Assembly: GCF_900112845.1 (NCBI RefSeq)
Contig: NZ_FONG01000005.1
Coordinates: forward strand, 124,001 to 188,000
Direction of reading: 5' to 3'
Length of the DNA: 64,000 nt
Source of the DNA: Actinacidiphila alni
GTDB taxonomy: Bacteria; Actinomycetota; Actinomycetes; Streptomycetales; Streptomycetaceae
In this document: in pieces, positions 50,999 to 64,000 of the stretch
Numbering within the stretch: the first letter of the stretch is position 1
How the letters are laid out: every line of letters starts with the position of its first letter
The notes under the pieces: generated by a model
The model's input: the letters and a program-made list of their open reading frames with translations, nothing else
Database searches by the model: none
What the model was told of the DNA's origin: nothing
Translations under genes and position numbers: made by a program

Positions 50999-51847
50999 GT
51001 GTCTGACCCGAACGTGTACGACGCCGACGAAACCGTTGAGGGCGACGACACCGCGCTCGACCTCGTCGAGGCCGCCGACGGCGAGACCGACGGGCCCACG
51101 GAGGAAGCGGCCGAGGCCGCGGAGACCGCAGAAGCCGACGCGGAAGCCGATGTCACCGAAGCGGACGACGCGGACGGCGACGAGGCCGCGGACGACGAGG
51201 CTGCCGACACCGCGGAGGCGCCCGCCGAGCCGGTCGTGGACGCGGTCGCCGCCTTCCGCGAGGAGCTGCGCACCCTGCCCGGCGAGTGGTACGTGATCCA
51301 CACCTACGCCGGCTACGAGAACCGCGTGAAGTCCAACCTGGAGCAGCGCGCCGTCTCGCTCAACGTCGAGGACTACATCTACCAGGCGGAAGTCCCCCAG
51401 GAAGAAGTCGTCCAGATCAAGAACGGCGACCGCAAGACTATTCGGCAGAACAAGCTCCCCGGCTACGTGCTGGTGCGCATGGACCTGACGAACGAGTCCT
51501 GGGGCGTCGTCCGCAACACCCCCGGTGTCACCGGCTTCGTCGGCAACGCGTACGACCCGTACCCGCTGACGCTGGACGAGATCGTCAAGATGCTCGCCCC
51601 CGAGGTCGAGGCCGCGGCCGAGGCCGCCGCCATCGCGGAGGGCACCGCCCAGCCCCGCAAGGTCGAGGTCCAGGTGCTGGACTTCGAGGTCGGCGACTCG
51701 GTCACCGTCACCGACGGCCCCTTCGCCACCCTCCAGGCGACGATCAACGAGATCAACCCGGACTCGAAGAAGGTCAAGGGACTCGTCGAGATCTTCGGCC
51801 GCGAGACCCCGGTCGAGCTGAGCTTCGACCAGATCCAGAAGAACTGA
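50999..51847 (+). CDS. nusG: Transcription termination/antitermination protein NusG
   Basis: RNA-polymerase-binding elongation factor of 282 residues; GTG at 50999 with AGGAAG upstream. The first 80 residues form a strongly acidic Ala/Glu/Asp tail usual in actinobacteria. The NGN domain starts at [23 protein letters not shown] and includes [18 protein letters not shown] and [12 protein letters not shown]. The KOW domain ([21 protein letters not shown]) ends the protein. A strong hairpin follows. Confidence 0.95.
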   Translation: MSDPNVYDADETVEGDDTALDLVEAADGETDGPTEEAAEAAETAEADAEADVTEADDADGDEAADDEAADTAEAPAEPVVDAVAAFREELRTLPGEWYVIHTYAGYENRVKSNLEQRAVSLNVEDYIYQAEVPQEEVVQIKNGDRKTIRQNKLPGYVLVRMDLTNESWGVVRNTPGVTGFVGNAYDPYPLTLDEIVKMLAPEVEAAAEAAAIAEGTAQPRKVEVQVLDFEVGDSVTVTDGPFATLQATINEINPDSKKVKGLVEIFGRETPVELSFDQIQKN

Positions 51848-51859
51848 CACGGTCTTCCC

Positions 51860-51900
51860 AGCGGCCCCCGTCCGGCGGTTTCCGTCGTACGGGGGCCGCT
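51860..51900 (+). terminator. Terminator after nusG
   Basis: Perfect 12-bp arms (AGCGGCCCCCGT 51860-51871; complement 51889-51900) with a 17-nt loop, 13 bases past the nusG stop. It separates secE-nusG from rplK-rplA. Confidence 0.85.
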
Positions 51901-51963
51901 CGCGTACCCCGGCCACCGGCCGGTTTCAGGATGCGGCGTAATACCCGCTAAAGTGGTGCGGTA

Positions 51964-51979
51964 TGCCTGTACGCAGGCA
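51964..51979 (+). promoter_or_regulatory. Small leader hairpin upstream of rplK
   Basis: TGCCTG-TACG-CAGGCA forms a six-bp stem with a tetraloop 31 bases before the rplK start, in the mRNA leader. It may be part of the leader used in ribosomal-protein autoregulation; that role is not proven by the sequence. Confidence 0.35.
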
Positions 51980-52010
51980 CGAACACTCTCAACAGGACCC
52001 GGAGAGAGCA

Positions 52011-52445
52011 ATGCCTCCCAAGAAGAAGAAGGTCACGGGGCTGATCAAGCTCCAGATCAACGCCGGTGCGGCCAACCCGGCCCCGCCGGTCGGCCCCGCG
52101 CTGGGCCAGCACGGCGTGAACATCATGGAGTTCTGCAAGGCCTACAACGCGGCGACCGAGTCGCAGCGCGGCATGGTGATCCCGGTGGAGATCACGGTCT
52201 ACGAGGACCGTTCCTTCACCTTCATCACCAAGACCCCGCCGGCGGCCAAGCTGATCCTGAAGGCCGCGGGCGTCGACAAGGGCTCCGGCGAGCCGCACGT
52301 GAAGAAGGTCGCCAAGCTCACCCGCGACCAGGTGCGGGAGATCGCCACGACGAAGCTCCCCGACCTGAACGCCAACGACCTGGACGCCGCCGAGAAGATC
52401 ATCGCCGGCACCGCCCGCTCCATGGGCATCACGGTCGAGGGCTGA
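52011..52445 (+). CDS. rplK: 50S ribosomal protein L11
   Basis: 144 residues, the exact family length, from the ATG at 52011 (GGAGAG upstream). Key parts: [34 protein letters not shown] and the C-terminal rRNA-binding domain [26 protein letters not shown] (given as regions near residues 12-45 and 115-140). The N-terminal Pro-rich region is the thiostrepton and RelA-related site. Followed after 94 bp by rplA. Confidence 0.96.
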
Positions 52446-52539
52446 CAGCCCCCAGCGCGTCGAGGGGTGGCAACCCCTCTGTGGCAGGGCCTGCTCGGCC
52501 CGCACCACGACTCCCAACACGAGTAATCAGGAGCAGCAA

Positions 52540-53265
52540 GTGAGCAAGCGCAGCAAGTCTCTCCGCGCTGCGGACACCAAGATCGACGCGGAGCGCCTGT
52601 ACGCCCCGCTCGAGGCCGTCCGCATCGCCAAGGACACCGCGACCACCAAGTTCGACTCGACCGTCGAGGTCGCCTTCCGCCTGGGTGTGGACCCGCGCAA
52701 GGCCGACCAGATGGTCCGCGGCACCGTGAACCTTCCGCACGGCACCGGCAAGACCGCCCGGGTCCTGGTCTTCGCGACCGGTGACCGTGCTGCGGCCGCG
52801 GAAGCCGCGGGAGCCGACATCGTCGGCTCCGACGAACTGATCGACGAGGTCTCCAAGGGCCGGCTGGACTTCGACGCCGTCGTCGCCACCCCGGACCTCA
52901 TGGGCAAGGTCGGCCGCCTCGGCCGCGTGCTCGGCCCGCGTGGCCTGATGCCGAACCCGAAGACCGGCACGGTCACCCCGGACGTGGCGAAGGCTGTCAC
53001 GGACATCAAGGGCGGCAAGATCGAGTTCCGCGTCGACAAGCACTCGAACCTGCACTTCATCATCGGCAAGGTCTCCTTCGACGAGACCAAGCTGGTGGAG
53101 AACTACGCGGCGGCGCTGGACGAGATCCTGCGGCTCAAGCCGTCCGCGGCCAAGGGCCGTTACATCAAGAAGGCCGCCGTGAGCACCACCATGGGCCCCG
53201 GCATCCAGGTCGACCCCAACCGCACCCGCAACCTCCTCGTCGAGGAGGACCCGGCGTCCGTCTGA
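52540..53265 (+). CDS. rplA: 50S ribosomal protein L1
   Basis: 241 residues from the GTG at 52540 (AGGAG upstream). It forms the L1 stalk and, in other bacteria, represses its own operon. Signature [19 protein letters not shown] and [19 protein letters not shown] (overlapping, near residues 125-150) are intact; [18 protein letters not shown] closes the domain. A 15-bp hairpin follows. Confidence 0.96.
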   Translation: MSKRSKSLRAADTKIDAERLYAPLEAVRIAKDTATTKFDSTVEVAFRLGVDPRKADQMVRGTVNLPHGTGKTARVLVFATGDRAAAAEAAGADIVGSDELIDEVSKGRLDFDAVVATPDLMGKVGRLGRVLGPRGLMPNPKTGTVTPDVAKAVTDIKGGKIEFRVDKHSNLHFIIGKVSFDETKLVENYAAALDEILRLKPSAAKGRYIKKAAVSTTMGPGIQVDPNRTRNLLVEEDPASV

Positions 53266-53292
53266 TGACGACCCCGGTCTCCGAGTGACCGC

Positions 53293-53327
53293 ATCCGGCC
53301 CCCGTGCTCCGCGCACGGGGGCCGGAT
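53293..53327 (+). terminator. Strong terminator after rplA
   Basis: Perfect 15-bp arms (53293-53307 and 53313-53327, ATCCGGCCCCCGTGC and complement), five-base loop, followed by TTGGTTTT. This is close to a textbook intrinsic terminator. Confidence 0.9.
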
Positions 53328-53365
53328 TTGGTTTTCCCCCGGCCCCTCCCGTACGCTTGCGGAGA

Positions 53366-53465
53366 AGCCAAAGACCGCTGGTCGTTGCCGTGCCCCGAAG
53401 GGGCGTGGCGGCCGAAGGATCCGCTCACTGCGGACGACCCGCGCAGGTGATCGTGGATGGACTCC
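53366..53465 (+). ncRNA. L10 leader (ribosomal protein autoregulatory element)
   Basis: The mRNA leader ahead of rplJ contains the hallmark run AGCCAAAGACCGCTGGTCG, a stem CCCCGAAGGGG, GAAGGATCCGCTCACTGCGG and GACCCGCGCAGGTGAT. This resembles the L10 leader known from actinobacteria, in which the L10-(L12)4 complex binds a kink-turn-like fold to lower translation of rplJL. Boundaries are approximate. Confidence 0.75.
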
Positions 53466-53598
53466 GGAAGAGATTTCCGCCGCGCGGAAGTTCTTTCCGT
53501 CGAGTCACGCCCCGTGCGCCTGCGCCGGGGCGTTCGTATTTTGCCAAGTCCCCTTCATTCCGTGCGGTCCGCAATCACCCGGAAGGAGGCCGAGACTC

Positions 53599-54159
53599 AT
53601 GGCGAGGCCCGACAAGGCTGCCGCGGTTGCCGAGTTGACGGATCAGTTCCGCGCCTCGAACGCCGCAGTGCTGACCGAGTACCGCGGTCTCACCGTGGCG
53701 CAGCTCAAGACGCTGCGCCGTTCGCTCGGTGAGAACGCCACGTACGCCGTGGTGAAGAACACGCTGACCAAGATCGCGGCCAACGAGGCCGGGATCAGCA
53801 CGCTCGACGACCTGTTCGCGGGTCCGTCGGCCGTCGCCTTCGTGACCGGTGACCCGGTCGAGGCGGCGAAGGGTCTGCGCGACTTCGCCAAGGACAACCC
53901 CGCTCTCGTCATCAAGGGCGGTGTCCTTGACGGCAAGGCGCTGTCCGCCGACGAGATCAAGAAGCTCGCGGACCTCGAGTCCCGCGAGGTGCTGCTCGCC
54001 AAGCTGGCGGGCGCCATGAAGGCCAAGCAGTCGCAGGCTGCCGCGCTCTTCCAGGCGCTCCCGTCGAAGTTCGTCCGCACCGCGGAAGCGCTTCGTGCCA
54101 AGCAGGAGGCCGAGCAGGGCGGTGCCGGTACGCCGGCTCCCGCCGAGGCCGCGGAGTAA
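53599..54159 (+). CDS. rplJ: 50S ribosomal protein L10
   Basis: 186 residues from the ATG at 53599 with AAGGAGG upstream. The N-terminal rRNA/L11-binding domain reads [49 protein letters not shown]; the C-terminal helix ([23 protein letters not shown]) anchors L12 dimers. A short Ala/Pro/Glu tail ends the protein. In operon with rplL, 87 bp downstream, preceded by the L10 leader. Confidence 0.95.
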   Translation: MARPDKAAAVAELTDQFRASNAAVLTEYRGLTVAQLKTLRRSLGENATYAVVKNTLTKIAANEAGISTLDDLFAGPSAVAFVTGDPVEAAKGLRDFAKDNPALVIKGGVLDGKALSADEIKKLADLESREVLLAKLAGAMKAKQSQAAALFQALPSKFVRTAEALRAKQEAEQGGAGTPAPAEAAE

Positions 54160-54246
54160 GACGCTCCCGCAGCCCAGCGGGCACCGAGTACGCCCGCCGA
54201 TTCGTGTACACCCGGCACCAGCCGAATTAGTGGAAGGACCGCCATC

Positions 54247-54633
54247 ATGGCGAAGCTCAGCCAGGCCGAGCTGCTCGAGCAGTTCGAGACCCTCACCCTC
54301 ATCGAGCTCTCCGAGTTCGTGAAGGCCTTCGAGGAGAAGTTCGACGTCACCGCGGCCGCCCCCGTCGCCGCCGCCGTCGCCGGTGGTGGCGCTGCCGCCG
54401 CCGTCGAGGCCGCCCCGGAGCAGGACGAGTTCGACGTCATCCTGACCGCCGCCGGTGACAAGAAGATCCAGGTCATCAAGGTCGTGCGTGAGCTGACCTC
54501 GCTCGGCCTGAAGGAGGCCAAGGACCTCGTGGACGGCGCCCCCAAGCCCGTCCTGGAGAAGGTCGCCAAGGACGCCGCGGACAAGGCCGCCGAGTCCCTC
54601 AAGGGCGCCGGCGCCTCGGTCGAGGTCAAGTAA
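54247..54633 (+). CDS. rplL: 50S ribosomal protein L7/L12
   Basis: 128 residues; ATG at 54247 with GGAAGG upstream. The N-terminal dimer domain ([31 protein letters not shown] at residues 2-32), Ala/Gly-rich hinge ([17 protein letters not shown]) and the C-terminal factor-binding domain ([38 protein letters not shown]) are complete. Confidence 0.96.
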   Translation: MAKLSQAELLEQFETLTLIELSEFVKAFEEKFDVTAAAPVAAAVAGGGAAAAVEAAPEQDEFDVILTAAGDKKIQVIKVVRELTSLGLKEAKDLVDGAPKPVLEKVAKDAADKAAESLKGAGASVEVK

Positions 54634-54697
54634 CACCCCGCTGCACCCGCAGCGCCGCAGTACCCCGTCCGGGCCCCCAGGGGGCCGGACAGCCGCA

Positions 54698-54725
54698 GGG
54701 CGGTCACCCATCCGGGTGGCCGCCC
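54698..54725 (+). terminator. Terminator after rplL
   Basis: GGGCGGTCACCC (54698-54709) pairs with GGGTGGCCGCCC (54714-54725) across a four-base loop, with one G-U pair. A second GC dyad (about 54667-54690) precedes it. Confidence 0.75.
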
Positions 54726-55237
54726 TCGGTCGTTCCCGCGTCCTTGCCGCGGTCCGGTACGGGCGTGCGGTTAAGGTGATCGTTCCCGCACGGGACCGGC
54801 ACCCGAACGCCTACGGACGCCTGGTCACGGGCGGGGCTGCCGGCGGGGCTGTGAGCATGTCCGGCAGGCCAGGGCCTTGACGAACCGCACGCGGCGCGCA
54901 ATTCTCAGGACGCGTCGAGACTTCGATCCGGGTTGGATGCATGGATCGGGGGAGATGCGGGAATGCATGGCGCAGGCGCGGATCCGGTTCCGAGGCGGGA
55001 TCCGCACGACGGGCGAGGGGGCGATGATTCGGTACTCCGAATCTCTGCCTGGACATCAGTGTGCCGAGTGGCTACACTGACCCTTTGCGCTGCCTGTTAG
55101 CTGCTGCCTGGCCCGTCACCAGCGGCATGCCCACGTCTGAGCACTGCTGAAGAAGTCTCCCATCAGGGCTTTCTTCGTACGCTCAGGGGCGGACCGGTAT
55201 GCGCGTAGTGAGTCCGAGCCCTCGGAAGGACCCCCTC
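54726..55237 (+). promoter_or_regulatory. rplL-rpoB spacer with rpoB promoter and leader
   Basis: About 500 bp without a gene. The rpoB promoter is TGGACA (55050-55055), 17-nt spacer, TACACT (55073-55078), so transcription should start near 55085 and give a leader of about 150 nt. Upstream of the promoter, between 54730 and 55030, nothing recognisable was found; short open frames there have no ribosome sites. Confidence 0.7.
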
Positions 55238-58723
<3,486 letters not shown>

Positions 58724-58730
58724 CGGGTTG

Positions 58731-58763
58731 CCGCCCGGCCCCCTTGGAAGAGGAGCCGGGCGG
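58731..58763 (+). promoter_or_regulatory. Hairpin between rpoB and rpoC
   Basis: CCGCCCGGC (58731-58739) and GCCGGGCGG (58755-58763), nine-bp perfect arms, 15-nt loop, in the 97-bp spacer. It could be an RNA-processing or partial termination site; the two genes are still expected to share a transcript. Confidence 0.45.
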
Positions 58764-58820
58764 CCCCCACGACCCGTTCAGACCATTTGAGAATCAACCC
58801 TGAGAGGGATTGACGACACA

Positions 58821-62720
<3,900 letters not shown>

Positions 62721-62751
62721 TCGGCGTCGTCCCGTCGTCGCAGTGCTGTCA

Positions 62752-62786
62752 CAGAGCGGCCGTCCCTCTCGGGGGCGGCCGCTCTG
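62752..62786 (+). terminator. Terminator after rpoC
   Basis: Perfect 11-bp arms (CAGAGCGGCCG 62752-62762; complement 62776-62786) with a 13-nt loop, 31 bases past the rpoC stop. Confidence 0.85.
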
Positions 62787-62801
62787 CGGCATTATGGAAG
62801 C

Positions 62802-63293
62802 ATGCTGGCCGGGGATGCGGATCGGGAACGTGCGGTGAACGTACTGAAGGACGCGTTCACCGAGGGCCGTTTGCGGCAGGGGGAGTACGAGGAGCGGATC
62901 GGCCGGGCCTACGCGGCGCGTACGTACAGCGAGTTGGACGAGCTGACCGCGGACATCCCGCGGTCCGGGCCGGCGCAGCCGTATCCGGTGCCGGCCACGT
63001 TCAAGCCGCTGCCGCGGCCGATGCCGCCGTATCCGCAGCCGTACCCGTACGGTTATCCGCCGCCGCCGAAGACCAACGGGGCCGCGATCGGCGCGCTGGT
63101 CTGCTCGCTGGTGGGCTCGTTCAGCTTCGGGCTGGGGTCGGCCGGCGCCATCGCGCTCGGGCACGTGGCCAAGAAGCAGATCAAGGAGCGCGGCGACCAG
63201 GGCGACGGGATGGCGACGGCCGGACTGGTGATCGGCTATCTCGGTCTGGCCTTCTGGATCCTGGTCTGGGTGCTGAGCGCCGTCGGCAGCTGA
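62802..63293 (+). CDS. DUF1707 / DUF4190 membrane protein
   Basis: Protein of 163 residues. The N-terminal DUF1707 domain (LAGDADRERAVNVLKDAFTEGRLRQGEYEERIG, residues 2-55; key parts GDADRERAV and GRL..GEYEER) is followed by a Pro/Tyr-rich linker (PPYPQPYPYGYPPPP). A DUF4190 pair of membrane helices comes next (GAAIGALVCSLVGSFSFGLG, GYLGLAFWILVWVLSAVG) with GHVAKKQIKERG between them. The ATG at 62802 lacks a normal ribosome site, and GGAAG lies one base away, so a leaderless mRNA is possible. Function unknown. Confidence 0.85.
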   Translation: MLAGDADRERAVNVLKDAFTEGRLRQGEYEERIGRAYAARTYSELDELTADIPRSGPAQPYPVPATFKPLPRPMPPYPQPYPYGYPPPPKTNGAAIGALVCSLVGSFSFGLGSAGAIALGHVAKKQIKERGDQGDGMATAGLVIGYLGLAFWILVWVLSAVGS

Positions 63294-63331
63294 CCGGACC
63301 GAAGCGGCTGATCTGCGCGTTTGCATTTGTT

Positions 63332-63360
63332 TTGACCACAGCCGATGCGGTAGGTACGCT
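63332..63360 (+). promoter_or_regulatory. rpsL promoter
   Basis: TTGACC (63332-63337), 17-nt spacer, TACGCT (63355-63360), a very good match to the main sigma consensus, in an AT-richer patch. Initiation near 63367 leaves a leader of about 190 nt before rpsL, with several GC stems but no known element recognised. Confidence 0.75.
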
Positions 63361-63554
63361 CTGACCTTGTGCCTGGGGTGTGCCCGGGTCCTCGCGCGTG
63401 CCATGCGACCGCGTGAGGCCACCGAGGCCGCGTCACCCGAAATACGCACTTCTCCGTTTGTTCGGATACGTGTGGGGTCCGCGACACACCCGACCGCGTG
63501 GGTCGGGCCCCAGGTTAGATGTATCGAGATCGGCACACAGAAACCGGAGAAACG

Positions 63555-63926
63555 GTGCCTACGATCCAGCAGCTGGTCCGAAAGGGCCGGCAGGACAAGG
63601 TCGAGAAGAACAAGACGCCCGCGCTGAAGGGTTCCCCCCAGCGTCGTGGCGTTTGCACGCGTGTGTACACGACCACCCCCAAGAAGCCGAACTCGGCCCT
63701 GCGTAAGGTCGCCCGTGTGCGCCTGACCAGCGGCATCGAGGTCACCGCTTACATCCCGGGTGAGGGCCACAACCTGCAGGAGCACTCGATCGTGCTCGTG
63801 CGCGGTGGTCGTGTGAAGGACCTTCCGGGTGTTCGCTACAAGATCATCCGCGGTTCGCTCGACACGCAGGGCGTCAAGAACCGTAAGCAGGCTCGCAGCC
63901 GCTACGGCGCCAAGAAGGAGAAGTAA
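63555..63926 (+). CDS. rpsL: 30S ribosomal protein S12
   Basis: 123 residues from the GTG at 63555 (CCGGAG upstream). The decoding-centre loop [19 protein letters not shown] carries Lys43 and the [15 protein letters not shown] loop carries Lys88, both as in streptomycin-sensitive strains. It is the first gene of the str operon; rpsG follows two bases later. Confidence 0.96.
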   Translation: MPTIQQLVRKGRQDKVEKNKTPALKGSPQRRGVCTRVYTTTPKKPNSALRKVARVRLTSGIEVTAYIPGEGHNLQEHSIVLVRGGRVKDLPGVRYKIIRGSLDTQGVKNRKQARSRYGAKKEK

Positions 63927-63928
63927 GA

Positions 63929-64000
63929 ATGCCTCGTAAGGGCCCCGCCCCGAAGCGCCCGGTCATCATCGACCCGGTTTACGGCTCCCCGCTGGTGACG
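63929..64000 (+). CDS. rpsG: 30S ribosomal protein S7, N-terminal part (cut by window edge)
   Basis: The first 24 residues, [20 protein letters not shown] following the initiator Met, match S7. The ATG at 63929 has AAGGAG nine bases upstream, inside the end of rpsL. The gene continues past the window. Confidence 0.93.
   Translation, partial: MPRKGPAPKRPVIIDPVYGSPLVT

Overview
This window is chromosomal DNA from a high-GC actinomycete, almost certainly Streptomyces or a close relative. The evidence is very GC-rich codon use, frequent GTG starts, a TTG start on rpoB, ergothioneine genes, an XRE/DUF397 pair, a second partial complex I (nuo2) cluster beside 2-oxoacid:ferredoxin oxidoreductase, and the rpmG/secE/nusG/rplKA/rplJL/rpoBC/rpsLG core. 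Apart from a few regulatory and accessory genes it is conserved core chromosome. I saw no prophage, transposase, CRISPR array or secondary-metabolite megasynthase.

Layout. 1-5.6 kb (minus strand): the start of a cyclic-nucleotide-binding protein, then the ergothioneine operon egtA-egtB-egtC-egtD; here egtC runs into egtD without a stop codon. 5.6-11.4 kb: a polyprenyl diphosphate synthase (idsA-like), a LolA-like lipoprotein and an ABC exporter pair (apparently one operon), an internally deleted MarR/GbsR-type gene, and a Sir2 deacetylase. 11.4-17.4 kb: DUF397 plus XRE regulator, an anti-sigma-type ATPase, a sortase-anchored surface protein, a RarD permease, and a divergent quinone-reductase/HxlR pair. 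17.5-21.3 kb: korA-korB and a LuxR-type response regulator. 21.5-24.2 kb: a quinone reductase, a TetR regulator and an unknown gene, bordered by copies of a dispersed inverted repeat. 24.2-36.8 kb: two paralogous sensor kinases followed by a tightly overlapping ten-gene nuoABCHIJKLMN operon without nuoD, E, F or G. 36.8-44.3 kb: HtpX, YccF, a double-MarR regulator, Bcp peroxiredoxin, a hemerythrin, YajQ, tRNA-Tyr, a MerR regulator, an NAD(P)-binding protein and an amidohydrolase. 44.6-50.5 kb: tRNA-Thr, tRNA-Met, rpmG, a HadA/HadB-like dehydratase pair, TetR, murB, add, an AspC-type aminotransferase and tRNA-Trp. 50.6-64 kb: secE-nusG-rplK-rplA, an L10 leader followed by rplJ-rplL, rpoB-rpoC, a DUF1707 membrane protein, and rpsL-rpsG (truncated at the edge).

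How the parts work together. The egt genes build ergothioneine from histidine, cysteine and glutamate. KorAB makes reduced ferredoxin from 2-oxoacids and lies beside a complex I-like membrane module lacking the NADH-input subunits, which suggests (inference) electron input other than NADH, or assembly with subunits encoded elsewhere. The two sensor kinases and the response regulator around it are probably one signalling unit split by inserted genes. The right-hand third is translation and transcription machinery with recognisable promoters, terminators and a ribosomal-protein leader.

The most unusual features are the EgtC-EgtD read-through, the NuoD-less nuo2 operon with a long repetitive NuoC tail, ten tandem four-residue repeats inside an amidohydrolase, the internally deleted MarR gene, and a TetR operator placed so that its mRNA may be leaderless.
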